NCBI RefSeq assembly: GCF_000336675.1
Contig: NZ_AOMB01000010.1
Span: 1-64,000, forward strand
DNA: 64,000 nt
Direction of reading: 5' to 3'
From: Halococcus hamelinensis 100A6
Lineage (GTDB): Archaea; Halobacteriota; Halobacteria; Halobacteriales; Halococcaceae
Shown here: positions 25,843 through 34,159 of the stretch, one piece after another
Layout: each line of letters begins with the position of its first letter
How positions within the stretch are numbered: the stretch's first letter is position 1
Notes under the pieces: model-generated
The model's input: the letters and a program-made list of their open reading frames with translations, nothing else
Told to the model about the DNA's origin: nothing
Databases searched by the model: none
Position numbers and translations under genes: made by a program

Positions 25843-27077
25843 AGCGACCTCGCTTTGATGAGGGTCTCTTCGGCATCCGCTGGCCCGCCCAGTTGCTCGA
25901 AGTCGTTCGCGAGGACGTACCGCCCGAAGGTCGGTCCCTCGACCCGGTAGTACACCCCGAGGATCTTGCCTCTGATCTCGTCGGCCACGACGGTGGTATC
26001 GAGCGCGTCCATCGCCATCTCCTTCGCCTCGGAGAGGGTGATCCCGGTGAGGGCCTCGGTGGCCTCCTCGTCGAAGATCGTCTCGTGGACCTCGTTGCCG
26101 TCGTCGATGACGGCCTTGATCCGGAGGTCGAACTCGCCATCGACCTCGCCGTGTTCGGAGCACCGACCGTTCTGGAGCACCCTGGTACAGTCCTCCTCGG
26201 GACACCGCTTGATCAGACCGCTCCCGCGCTGGATGTCCACTAGCGCGCCCTCCACAGTCGTGGAATCGTCGCCGACCTCGATGTCCTCGTCGAGCTCCTC
26301 GATGTCCGTCGTCCGGTTGAGCTTGACCGAGAACCGACCCTCGTACTCGTCGGTGACGAGGTTCGAGAGGCGGTAAACCCCGCCCTCGTCGAGTTCGGGG
26401 AGGTCGGACTTCGCCCACTTCGTGAACTTGATCGTCCCCGTTGGGTCGCCGAGCAGGCCCACCTGCCCCACCGACTCGCTCCGGGGCTCCCAGAGCTGGG
26501 TGACCTTCGCCGTGAGGTCGATCCACTCCTCGGGCGCGTCGACCTCGGTTATCGTTCGCTCCTCGCTCGCGCCGCCCGACTCGGGGACGTCGAGCTCCTC
26601 GTCGAGTTCCTCGATGTCCGTCGTTCGGTTGAGCTTGACCGAGAACCGACCCTCGTACTCGTCGGTGACGACGTTTTCGAGCCGGTAGACTCCGCCCTCG
26701 TCGAGTTCGGGCAGGTCGGAGGTCGCCCACGCGGTGAACTTGATGGTGCCCGTCTCGTCGCCGAGCAGGCCCACCTGGGCGATCGACTCGCTCCGGGGCT
26801 CCCAGAGCTGGAGGACCTTCACGGTGAGGTCGACCCACTGCTCGGGCGCGTCGATGGTCTCGACCGTCCGCTCCTCGCTCTCGCCACCGAGTTCGTCCCG
26901 GTCCATCCCCGCCTCGTCGAGGTAGCTGCTCGTGACGCTCCGGCGCGCCTCCTCGAGGGGAACCCGGTAGTCGTTGACCAGCGTGTCGAGGCGCTCCTCG
27001 ACGTCCTCGACGCTGATATCCAGTGTATCGGAAAACTGCTCGTGTATCTCCGCTGCGTGCTGTTGTACGTCCGTCAT
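25839..27077 (-). CDS. rpa: Replication protein A (single-stranded DNA-binding), three OB folds
   Basis: This 412-residue protein starts with a helical N-terminal ~65 residues. Two nearly identical OB-fold repeats follow at residues 67-170 and 171-274 (104-residue offset, both with LLGD.TGTIKFT.WA.SDLPELDE). A third, divergent OB domain from about 275 carries a zinc motif (Cys292, Cys297, Cys306, His309). RPA coats single-stranded DNA in replication and repair. The promoter is a clear TATA box at 27137-27145. The internal repeat is also strong at DNA level. It is co-transcribed with the rpap gene. Confidence 0.93.
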   Translation of the reverse strand: MTDVQQHAAEIHEQFSDTLDISVEDVEERLDTLVNDYRVPLEEARRSVTSSYLDEAGMDRDELGGESEERTVETIDAPEQWVDLTVKVLQLWEPRSESIAQVGLLGDETGTIKFTAWATSDLPELDEGGVYRLENVVTDEYEGRFSVKLNRTTDIEELDEELDVPESGGASEERTITEVDAPEEWIDLTAKVTQLWEPRSESVGQVGLLGDPTGTIKFTKWAKSDLPELDEGGVYRLSNLVTDEYEGRFSVKLNRTTDIEELDEDIEVGDDSTTVEGALVDIQRGSGLIKRCPEEDCTRVLQNGRCSEHGEVDGEFDLRIKAVIDDGNEVHETIFDEEATEALTGITLSEAKEMAMDALDTTVVADEIRGKILGVYYRVEGPTFGRYVLANDFEQLGGPADAEETLIKARSL

Positions 27078-27136
27078 TGGTTGTCCTGTCTCCGCGTGTT
27101 TTCGGTGGGAGACAGTCGTGGGTAGGTGCGCGATGG

Positions 27137-27145
27137 TATAAAAAG
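27137..27145 (-). promoter_or_regulatory. TATA box of the rpa operon
   Basis: CTTTTTATA (minus strand), 60-68 bp upstream of the rpa start codon, implies a 5' leader of about 35 nt. The same AT block could also serve the divergent gene at 27219, whose ATG is 75 bp away on the other side. Confidence 0.6.
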
Positions 27146-27218
27146 TTCCGCGAGCACGGTGAAAGTGGTCGAGAACGTGAGCGACGGGCCTTTGTAGCGT
27201 CCTCCCCTCTCGTCTCCC

Positions 27219-27494
27219 ATGAGCGACGAGGGTCGCCTCGCGCGGCTTCTCAGCACGACGGCGCGCGCGGCGGGTCGGCGCTACGCCGAATCGAGACGGT
27301 CCTACGACAGCGGCCGCACCCGCGCCGAGGGCGACGGCCCCTACGACGAGCACGTCCGGATCGTCTGTCGCCGCCACGCCCAGAAACGCACCGTGAACCT
27401 CGACGGCTACGTCCCGGACTGCTTCGACCCCGAGCACCCCGACTGCGAGGGCTGTCTGGAGGACGTCCGCGAGGGGACCGTCGAAACCTGGTGA
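27219..27494 (+). CDS. Small haloarchaeal protein with Cys/His cluster
   Basis: This 91-residue protein has a basic N-terminal half (RLLSTTARAAGRRYAESRR). The C-terminal part holds several putative metal ligands (RIVCRRHAQ, PDCFDPEHPDCEGCLEDV). A single zinc-bound fold with nucleic-acid contact is plausible but unproven. It is divergent from rpa and lies 95 bp upstream of the sulfite-oxidase-like gene. No named family is recognised. Confidence 0.7.
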   Translation: MSDEGRLARLLSTTARAAGRRYAESRRSYDSGRTRAEGDGPYDEHVRIVCRRHAQKRTVNLDGYVPDCFDPEHPDCEGCLEDVREGTVETW

Positions 27495-27589
27495 GTGCGG
27501 GAAGAGCTTCGACGAGCGCCGACCCGAGCCACGCGGACCTTCTCCTCGCAAGCAGAACACGGGAATGGGCTGCCGGTGTCTCGTCGGAC

Positions 27590-28825
27590 ATGGCACCCGA
27601 TGGTCCGGACCCACGGCGGCGCGGCTCGCTCACCGAACGGTATCCCGGCCTCGACGTGCTCGTCGACGAGCCGCCGAATGCACAGACGGCCGCTCGTTCG
27701 AACCTCGCGACCCCAATCACGCCGCGCGACGAACACTTCGTCCGGGTCCACCACCGGACCCCGGAGATCGACGCCGACGAGTGGACCGTCTCGCTCGCGG
27801 GGCTGGTCGAGGACGAAGCCGAGCTCTCGATGGAGGAACTCAGGTGTGCGTTCCCCACCGAGTCGGTGGTCCACACCATGGAGTGTTCGGGCAACGGACG
27901 AACCTACTTCGAGCCGGACGCCGAGGGCGACCAGTGGAGCTTCGGGGCGGTCGGCAACGCGGTCTGGACCGGCACGCCGATGAGCGCCGTCCTCGACGAG
28001 TACGGCGGCGCGACCGACGACGGGCTCTGGCTCTCGGCGATGGGTGGCGAGGCACCGCCCGACAAGGACGTCTTCTGTCGGTCGATCCCGCTGGCGAAGG
28101 TCCGGGAGGACTGTCTGCTGGCCTACGAGATGAACGGCGCACCGATGGCCCCCGAACACGGCTACCCCGTTCGACTGGTCGTTCCCGGCTGGTTCGGCAA
28201 CAACAGCGTGAAATGGGTCGAGGAGATCCGCGTGATGGACGGCATGGTCGAGGGCGAGGCGTGGACCGACCGCGACGGGCAGGACTACACCCAGTACCAG
28301 CAGTCCTCCTATCGGATCGTCCCCGACCAGGACGAGCAACCCGACCGCCACCGCTCGGTCGACACCGTGAGCACCTACGACCAGATGACCGAGGACGAAG
28401 GGGTTCGGAACGCCTACCTCTTCGACCAGCTCGTGAAGTCGCTCCTCACGACGCCCGAAGACGGGGCCACGCTCTCGGGTCCACGAATCGAACTCTCGGG
28501 GGTCGCGTGGTCGGGCGAGGATGCGGTCGAGCGCGTCGAGGTCTCGACCGACGGCGGCGAGTCGTGGGACGAAGCGACGTTCGTGGGTCCGGACCTCGGA
28601 CGATACGCGCTCGATCGATTCCGGTACGTCTGGGAGCCCGAACCGGGCGAGCACACGCTCTGCTCGCGGGCGACCGACGAACGCGGCCGAACGCAACCGG
28701 CCACGGTCTCGGATCCCGAGGACGAGCTTCGCGGCATCGAGAACGACGAGTTCCCCTGGAACGTGAAGGGCTACGGCAACAACGCCTATCGCCCGCTCGG
28801 AGTCACCGTCGAGGTGGAGGCGTAA
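27590..28825 (+). CDS. Sulfite oxidase-like molybdopterin oxidoreductase
   Basis: This 411-residue protein has the sulfite oxidase-type molybdopterin domain. The molybdenum-ligand cysteine is Cys99 in HTMECSGNGR, and MNGAPMAPEHGYPVRLVVPGWFG is the family signature. A C-terminal Mo-co dimerisation domain (about 295-405) follows. There is no Tat or Sec signal, so the enzyme appears cytoplasmic unless it is held by a partner. It is the first of three tightly overlapping genes (DUF2243 membrane protein and a 59-residue membrane protein), which may connect it to the membrane electron chain. The substrate could be sulfite or another small compound. Confidence 0.88.
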   Translation: MAPDGPDPRRRGSLTERYPGLDVLVDEPPNAQTAARSNLATPITPRDEHFVRVHHRTPEIDADEWTVSLAGLVEDEAELSMEELRCAFPTESVVHTMECSGNGRTYFEPDAEGDQWSFGAVGNAVWTGTPMSAVLDEYGGATDDGLWLSAMGGEAPPDKDVFCRSIPLAKVREDCLLAYEMNGAPMAPEHGYPVRLVVPGWFGNNSVKWVEEIRVMDGMVEGEAWTDRDGQDYTQYQQSSYRIVPDQDEQPDRHRSVDTVSTYDQMTEDEGVRNAYLFDQLVKSLLTTPEDGATLSGPRIELSGVAWSGEDAVERVEVSTDGGESWDEATFVGPDLGRYALDRFRYVWEPEPGEHTLCSRATDERGRTQPATVSDPEDELRGIENDEFPWNVKGYGNNAYRPLGVTVEVEA

Positions 28826-29337
28826 TGGCGTCCCAATCGGACGAGCCCGCCGAGCGGGCCGTTCCCCGTCGAGCACTGTTCGCCGCCGGGGTCTTCGGGT
28901 TCGGGTTCAGCGGGCTGATCGACGTGCTCCTCCTCCACCACGTCCTCCAGTGGCACCACCTCGTCTCGGGGATCTACCCGATGGACACCCTCGACGGCCT
29001 CAGGATCAACGTCCTCGCGGACGGGCTGTTCTCCATCGGCATGGTCGTCATCGCGGGGGTCGGCGCGGGCCTCGTCTGGCGCGCCGAACGGCGGACCGCG
29101 ACCCCGCTCGCGTTCCGGCCGGTCGCGGGCGCGGCGGTGGTCGGTCTCGGGCTGTTCGACCTCTACGACGCGGTCGTCGACCACATGATCCTCGGCCTCC
29201 ACCAGCCGCTCTCGATGGGCGGGATGTACAACCCCCACTGGATCGTCGTCAGCGTCCTCATCATCGGCGCGGGCGCGTACGTCTACCGGACGGGGATCGG
29301 CGAAACCGAGGACGCCACCGAGGCCCCTCGACCGTGA
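28825..29337 (+). CDS. DUF2243 histidine-rich membrane protein
   Basis: This 170-residue protein has four predicted helices. Histidines lie in or near the helices: LLLHHVLQWHHLVSG, DHMILGLHQ and NPHWIVV. This matches the DUF2243 family. The histidines could hold haem or copper, so a role as membrane electron-transfer partner of the upstream sulfite-oxidase-like protein is an attractive inference but is not shown. The ATG shares one base with the upstream TAA, and the next gene's GTG overlaps its TGA. Confidence 0.85.
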   Translation: MASQSDEPAERAVPRRALFAAGVFGFGFSGLIDVLLLHHVLQWHHLVSGIYPMDTLDGLRINVLADGLFSIGMVVIAGVGAGLVWRAERRTATPLAFRPVAGAAVVGLGLFDLYDAVVDHMILGLHQPLSMGGMYNPHWIVVSVLIIGAGAYVYRTGIGETEDATEAPRP

Positions 29338-29513
29338 TCCCGCCGACCACGGACCTGCTGACCCTCTCCGTCGTGGTCGCCCACGCTGCGGGCCGTCCAA
29401 CGCCGGTCCCGCACTGGGCAGTGTTGATCGTCGGCGTGCTCGGGCTCTGGGTCGTCGTCGCCGGCGGCGTCGCCGCCGTCGATGGGTTCTTCGACGCGCT
29501 CTCGGACCGATGA
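29334..29513 (+). CDS. Small membrane protein, third gene of the sulfite-oxidase-like operon
   Basis: This 59-residue product starts at GTG 29334, which overlaps the DUF2243 stop (GTGA), so it is almost certainly co-translated. It has an N-terminal amphipathic stretch and one clear transmembrane helix (about residues 27-48, HWAVLIVGVLGLWVVVAGGV). No family is recognised. Its position suggests a small accessory subunit of the membrane partner. Confidence 0.6.
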   Translation: MIPPTTDLLTLSVVVAHAAGRPTPVPHWAVLIVGVLGLWVVVAGGVAAVDGFFDALSDR

Positions 29514-29625
29514 CGTGCTCGTACTCCGAAGCACCGGCTCTCGTCGGCAGTCGAATCGCCGGGTCGGCTGTAAACAGCAAGCTCGCTCCTTATCGAGCTC
29601 CCGCGAGTTGGTGAGGACGATCGTT

Positions 29626-30114
29626 ATGTGTGCCAACAATCTCGACGAGCTGTTCGAGGACGGACTGAAACACGTCTACTACGCCGAACAGCAGCTCGTT
29701 GACGCGACCGAGGAGCTCGCCGAGTCCACCACCGACGACGAGCTCGCCGAGGCGTTCGCCGAACACCACGAGGAGACCAAGGAGCAGGTCGAACGCCTCG
29801 AATCGGTGTTCGAGGAGATCGACGCCACCCCGGAGGCCGAACCGGACCACGCGGTCGACGGCCTGATCGAGAACCACGAGGACTTCGTGAACCAGGACCC
29901 CGACGACCACGTCCTCGACCGGTTCAACATCGCCGCCGGCCAGAAGTCCGAACACTACGAGATCGCCGCCTACGGCAACCTGATCCCGCTGGCCGACCAG
30001 CTCGGGATCGACGTCGCCGACACCCTCGAAGCCACCCTCCGCGAGGAGCAGGACGCGCTCGACGAACTCTCGGCGTTCGGCGAGGAGTTCGACTACGGCC
30101 AGATCGACGAGTAA
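29626..30114 (+). CDS. DUF892/YciF-type ferritin-like protein
   Basis: This 162-residue, strongly acidic four-helix protein shows the DUF892 pattern: LDELFEDGLKHVYYAEQQLVDA in helix 1, EAFAEHHEETKEQVERLE in helix 2, a long linker, then AGQKSEHYEIAAYGNL and a final helix with EEQDALDEL. The Glu/His residues at these positions form the ferritin-like di-metal site. The family is linked to stress, although its reaction is unclear. The ATG at 29626 is the only start compatible with the first helix. Confidence 0.88.
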   Translation: MCANNLDELFEDGLKHVYYAEQQLVDATEELAESTTDDELAEAFAEHHEETKEQVERLESVFEEIDATPEAEPDHAVDGLIENHEDFVNQDPDDHVLDRFNIAAGQKSEHYEIAAYGNLIPLADQLGIDVADTLEATLREEQDALDELSAFGEEFDYGQIDE

Positions 30115-30169
30115 CGGTCCCACCGAAGACCTGAAGCGACCGACTCCCGAACCCACACCCGTTTTCGAC

Positions 30170-30940
30170 ATGAATCCCTTCATTCACCTGATCGCCGACT
30201 ACGGCGCGGGCGACCCATCGTTCTCGGAGGTCGTCCAGCGACTGAAACACGAGGACCCGTCCATCACCGTGAACAAAACCCCTGTGGCTCCGTTCTCGAC
30301 GGTCGCCACGGGTTTCTGGATCGAACAGTTGGGGGTGCACAACCCCGGCTTCGAGGGCCTCGCGATCTACTCGAACACCGCTCCCAGGTCGGACGAGACC
30401 GGCCCGCGGCAGTCGAACGAGGGCGAGCAGCTCTGTTATCTCGAACTCGAGAACGACGTCCCCGTGCTGGCGGTCGACGGCGGCTACAACCTCTCGTTCG
30501 TGAAGGACCGGATCACGACGTTCCGCGAGGTAGACGCCCCCGAGAGCGGGTCGCAGTTCCGTTCCCGGGATTACTTCCCGAGGCGGGTCGCCGAGGTCGC
30601 GAACGGGAACGTCGAGTCGGTCGGCGAGGAGCTCCCGGTCGAGGACATCCCGGCGAAACCGGAGTCCGCCGTCTGCCACGTCGACGGGTACGGCAACGTC
30701 AAGACCTCGATCCGGGCCTCCGCGCTCGACGCGAGCGGCGAAGTCACCGTCGAGATCGGCTCACACACTGAGGAGGTCGTCGCGCGGGAGGCGATATTCG
30801 AGGCCGACGAGGGCTCGCTGGTGCTGGCACCGGGCTCGTCGGGTGGCGAGGACCCGTACCTCGAAGTCGTCCACCGCGGCGGTTCGGCGGCGGAGACCTT
30901 CGGTCATCCGAGTCCCGGCGATTCCATCGAGCTCCGATAG
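30170..30940 (+). CDS. SAM hydrolase / SAM-hydroxide adenosyltransferase family protein
   Basis: This 256-residue protein begins with HLIADYGAGDPSFSEVVQRL, the substrate-binding start of the DUF62/fluorinase-like superfamily. It contains the C-terminal domain motif CHVDGYGNVKTSI. Non-halogenating members use hydroxide from water to split S-adenosylmethionine into adenosine and methionine. The Asp, Arg and His expected for water activation cannot be checked in detail without alignment. It lies alone, 55 bp downstream of the ferritin-like gene. Confidence 0.85.
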   Translation: MNPFIHLIADYGAGDPSFSEVVQRLKHEDPSITVNKTPVAPFSTVATGFWIEQLGVHNPGFEGLAIYSNTAPRSDETGPRQSNEGEQLCYLELENDVPVLAVDGGYNLSFVKDRITTFREVDAPESGSQFRSRDYFPRRVAEVANGNVESVGEELPVEDIPAKPESAVCHVDGYGNVKTSIRASALDASGEVTVEIGSHTEEVVAREAIFEADEGSLVLAPGSSGGEDPYLEVVHRGGSAAETFGHPSPGDSIELR

Positions 30941-31011
30941 AGAGTCGTTCTCCTACCACGACCGTGTTCCCCGAATCGAGGGTGTGGAACTTCGGGTTCG
31001 AACCGTCGAGG

Positions 31012-31797
31012 TCAGCTCTTGAGCGAGCCACCGTCGACCGGCACGGCGGCCCCGGTGAGGTAGCTCGCGCGTGCGCTCGACAGGAACGCGACCGCTTCGC
31101 CGAGCTCGCGCGGGTCGCCCACGCGGTCGAGCGGCACGTCGTCGGACCAGTCCGCCAGCCCGGCCTCGTAGTCCTCGTAGTCGCCGCGCTCGACGCCCGC
31201 TTCGATGAGTTCCTCGATCCGTGGCGTCTCGTAGCTCCCCGGCAACACCGAGTTCGCCCGGATCGATGGGCCGAACTCCCGTGCGACGGTCTCGACCAAT
31301 CCCGGCACCCCGCGCCGGACCGCGTTCGAGAGCACCAGCCCCTCGATCGGTTCGGCCACGCTCGTCGAGGTGATCGCGACCCAGGTCCCGGCGTCGCTGT
31401 CGTCGAGGTGCGGGTGGGCGGCCGTGAGCACCCGGACGACGCTCATCACCAGTAGGTCGTAGGCCGTGTACCACTCCTCCTCGGGGAGGTCGAGGAATTG
31501 CCCGCTCGGCGGCCCGCCCGCCGACGTCACGAGGTGATCGAGGCCGCCGAACGCCTCGACGGTCCCCTCGACCAGCGCCTCACAATCCGCCGGGTCGGTG
31601 ATGTCCGCCTGCACGCCGAGCACGTCACCCGGCCCCGCCGCGTCGACCGTCTCGCGCGCCGAGTCCAGCCGGTCGGCGTCGCGGCCACAGATAGTCACGT
31701 TCGCACCTTCGGCGGCGAGCGCTTCGGCGCTCGCCAGCCCGAGCCCGCTCGTGCTCGCCGTCACCAGCGCCGCGTTGCCGTCGAGTTCGAGGTCCAT
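31012..31797 (-). CDS. SDR family oxidoreductase lacking the YxxxK motif
   Basis: This 261-residue Rossmann protein has the cofactor motif TASTSGLGLASA (in place of TGxxxGxG) at residues 13-24, DITDPAD for the adenine pocket and a NAG-like SAGG. The catalytic serine region is present (ITSTSV). At the place of Tyr-x-x-x-Lys the sequence is LSNAVRRGVPG, giving Ser and Arg by alignment from the following helix. A subgroup of SDRs shares this atypical site. The substrate is unknown, and dehydrogenase activity should not be assumed. Confidence 0.8.
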   Translation of the reverse strand: MDLELDGNAALVTASTSGLGLASAEALAAEGANVTICGRDADRLDSARETVDAAGPGDVLGVQADITDPADCEALVEGTVEAFGGLDHLVTSAGGPPSGQFLDLPEEEWYTAYDLLVMSVVRVLTAAHPHLDDSDAGTWVAITSTSVAEPIEGLVLSNAVRRGVPGLVETVAREFGPSIRANSVLPGSYETPRIEELIEAGVERGDYEDYEAGLADWSDDVPLDRVGDPRELGEAVAFLSSARASYLTGAAVPVDGGSLKS

Positions 31798-31860
31798 ACG
31801 CGCCGTTCGAGCGCCGAACTCATAGCTCCCCGTGGTTCGTCGCCGGACTGTCCAGCCGGC

Positions 31861-32331
31861 CTACCCGCCCCAGAAGTTCTCGCGGCTGCCGAGGCGCTGA
31901 CGACGCCCCGGCCGTTTCGGCCCGTCGTCATCGTCGTCTTCGCCCTCACTCTCGTCGGTCTCGGTTTCGTCTTCATCGCCCGCCTCGCCCTCCTCTTCCA
32001 TTGGGAGGCGTTCGAGTTCGTCCGCCCGCGCGTGGTTCGATCGGACCTTCGTGATCTTCACCCGCGAGCGCGCCTCGGGCAACACGCCGTCGACGAAGAC
32101 GATGAAGCCGTCCTCGGTCCGGCCCACGCCCGCGCCGCTCTCGTGCATATCCTCGACCGTGACGACCAGCTCCTCGCCGATCGTCACCGGCTGGGATTTC
32201 AGCTCCCTGATGGGCTGGCTGTAGTGATTACACCACTCCGCACCGCCGCGATTCCCGTAGTGTTGACACCCCATGCCGTTGATCCGCTCGGAGAAACTCG
32301 GGCATTCGTCGGCGAGTGGACAGTCCGCCAT
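31861..32331 (-). CDS. TRAM domain protein with N-terminal Cys cluster and acidic tail
   Basis: This 156-residue protein has an N-terminal cysteine/histidine-rich segment (CPLADECPSF, GMGCQHYGN, WCNHY) that could bind zinc or an Fe-S cluster. A TRAM beta barrel (about residues 48-105, GEELVVTVEDMHESGAGVGR...GVLPEARSRVKITKV) follows, then a very acidic ~30-residue tail and a basic end. TRAM proteins bind RNA and act as RNA chaperones in archaea. The frame continues upstream into the adjacent repeat, so the ATG at 32331 was chosen. Confidence 0.82.
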   Translation of the reverse strand: MADCPLADECPSFSERINGMGCQHYGNRGGAEWCNHYSQPIRELKSQPVTIGEELVVTVEDMHESGAGVGRTEDGFIVFVDGVLPEARSRVKITKVRSNHARADELERLPMEEEGEAGDEDETETDESEGEDDDDDGPKRPGRRQRLGSRENFWGG

Positions 32332-32736
32332 ACGGATAGTTACTACCCAGGTAGCTAAATGCTTACGACCCACCTTTTGCTGCGCTCGTTCGGCGCGAAG
32401 CGCCTCACTCGCTGGCAAAAGGTGGATCAAAAGCGCGTCGGGTTCCTTTCAGTCACCCTCGCGCCCGCTCGCTCGGCTTCGCCTCGCTCGCGGTACAATC
32501 ACAATCCACTCCGCACAGTACCGCCGAAGCCCTCGCCGCACGCTCCTTTCAGTCGCTACTCGCTCCCTGCGGTCGCTCGCGCGGCTCGCCCTTCATCCAC
32601 CAGGAACCGCAACCGTCCCGCACTGTCACCGCACTGCGGCCGCCCCGCACCGCAACCGCACTGCGGCCGCCCCGCACCGCAACCGCACTGCGGCCGCCCC
32701 GCACCGCAACCGCACCGCGGCCGCACCGCCGACGTC
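32332..32736 (+). repeat. Gene-free stretch with modular intergenic repeat, copy R3
   Basis: No gene is supported. Module A is at 32370-32434: CCACCTTTTGC and GCAAAAGGTGG form a perfect 11-bp inverted repeat around only ~40 bp. Module E follows at 32461-32497 and module B, shortened, at about 32510-32540. The right part (32623-32730) is a 27-bp tandem repeat described separately. Here the A module faces away from both flanking genes, unlike the other copies. Confidence 0.75.
32623..32730 (+). repeat. 27-bp tandem repeat, about four units
   Basis: The string CTGCGG recurs at 32634, 32661 and 32688, with a variant CCGCGG at 32715, an exact 27-bp spacing. The unit contains CCGCACTGCGGCCGCCCCG and ACCGCA. 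Copies 1-3 are almost identical and the fourth diverges. The repeat lies between the TRAM and Nramp genes and is not part of either frame. Confidence 0.85.
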
Positions 32737-33993
32737 TCAGACGAACACTTCGGTGTAGATCAGCCAGACGTTGAGCACCACGATCAACGCGATCATCGCC
32801 CCGAGCACCGTCGTCGTGGTCTTCCGGTTCGTGAACGACTGCATCAACCCCTCCTCGCGCGTGAACCAGAGCAACGGGATCAACACGAACGGGAGTTCGA
32901 AACTCAGCGCGACCTGGGAGGCTACCAGCACGCTCGTCGGGTCGAAGCCCGCGATCACGACCGCGAGGCTCGGGACGAGGGTCACCGACCGCCGGAGCCA
33001 GACGTTGATCTGGAGGTCGAGGAAGCCGTCCATGACGGTCTGTCCGGCCATCGTCGCCACCAGCGAGGACGACAGGCCAGCGGCTATCAGCGCGAGCCCG
33101 AACACGAGGCTCGAGTTCGAGCCGAAGACGTTCTGGAGGGTGACGTACGCCTCGTTGAGCGTGCTTATTCCTGTGCCCTGGAGCGCCGCCGCGGCGACCA
33201 CGAGCATCGCGGCGTTGACGAACATCGCGCCGAACAGCGCGAGTATCGTGTCCACCGACTCGAACCGGAAGTGCCGGCGGTGGACGGCCTCGGTGTCCCC
33301 GTCGGTCTCCATCAACCGATTCCGGCGGTCCTGGACGATGTAGGGGTGGAGGTAGACCGAGTGGGGCATCACGGTCGCGCCGAGGATCCCGATCGCGACG
33401 TAGAGCGCGTCCGGACCGGGGATCGTCGGCAGGAGCCCGCGCGCGATCTCCCCACCCGTGGGTCGGGCGAGGGCCACTTCGAAGAGGAAGCCGAGCGCGA
33501 TCACGCCGACGAGCGCCATGATCACGAACTCGACCCAGCGGTAGCCCTGCTTACGGGCGGTTCTGACCCCAAGAAGGGCGAACGACGCCGCGCCCGCGAG
33601 CACCGCTCCCGCTGGCAGGGGGACGTTGAACACGAGGCTGAACCCGATCGCCGCGCCGATGATCTCCGCCATGTCGGTCGCGATCATCGCGAGCTCCGCG
33701 GCGGCCCACAGGAAGTACACGAGGGGCCGCGGCAACCGCTCGCGACAGAGCTGGGCGATCCCCTTCCCGGTCGCGATCCCGAGCTTCGCCGCGACGATCT
33801 GGATCCCCATCGCCATGAAGCTCGCGAGCACGATCACCCACAGCAACGCGGTGCCGTACTGCGCGCCACCCGAGATGTTGGTGGCCCAGTTCCCCGGGTC
33901 CATGTACGCGACGCTGATCAGGAATCCCGGCCCGAGATACGTCAGTAGCTCCCGAAACGGGAGCCGTCGCAGGGACGTGCCCCCGCGGCTCAC
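32737..33993 (-). CDS. mntH: Nramp family divalent metal (Mn/Fe) transporter
   Basis: This 418-residue membrane protein has about eleven helices. The Nramp metal-binding helix 1 motif is DPGNW (residues 32-36) and the helix 6 motif is MPHSVYLHPYIVQDRR, which together coordinate Mn2+ or Fe2+ for proton-driven uptake. It starts at GTG 33993, directly before the conserved N-terminus. An imperfect palindrome of DtxR/MntR type lies 37 bp upstream next to an AT-rich promoter, suggesting metal-dependent repression. Confidence 0.92.
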   Translation of the reverse strand: MSRGGTSLRRLPFRELLTYLGPGFLISVAYMDPGNWATNISGGAQYGTALLWVIVLASFMAMGIQIVAAKLGIATGKGIAQLCRERLPRPLVYFLWAAAELAMIATDMAEIIGAAIGFSLVFNVPLPAGAVLAGAASFALLGVRTARKQGYRWVEFVIMALVGVIALGFLFEVALARPTGGEIARGLLPTIPGPDALYVAIGILGATVMPHSVYLHPYIVQDRRNRLMETDGDTEAVHRRHFRFESVDTILALFGAMFVNAAMLVVAAAALQGTGISTLNEAYVTLQNVFGSNSSLVFGLALIAAGLSSSLVATMAGQTVMDGFLDLQINVWLRRSVTLVPSLAVVIAGFDPTSVLVASQVALSFELPFVLIPLLWFTREEGLMQSFTNRKTTTTVLGAMIALIVVLNVWLIYTEVFV

Positions 33994-34029
33994 CGACGAA
34001 CCCGCCTCCGGAGGGGACCAGAACGTGAA

Positions 34030-34058
34030 TTAGCCATGTCTAACAGATATTTTAGTAC
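34030..34058 (-). promoter_or_regulatory. Promoter and DtxR-like operator of the Nramp gene
   Basis: TTAGCCATGTCTAA at 34030-34043 is a near-palindrome (12 of 14 positions symmetrical) resembling the TTAG...CTAA sites of DtxR/MntR/IdeR repressors. On the minus strand an AT-rich box (ctaaaatatc, about 34046-34056) lies just upstream, so the operator would overlap the transcription start. No regulator gene is nearby. Confidence 0.45.
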
Positions 34059-34159
34059 GGGACAACTTATCTGTTCCGACCGCCGAAGCCCGTCGTATCG
34101 ATTCGAGACTCGGGCGCGAGGTGGATAAATCTATCAGGCTCGGCCCGCTATACCGACCG

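Noticed and set aside
32623-32730. Possible CRISPR array.
   Set aside because: The 27-bp units follow each other directly without unique spacers and no cas gene is present.
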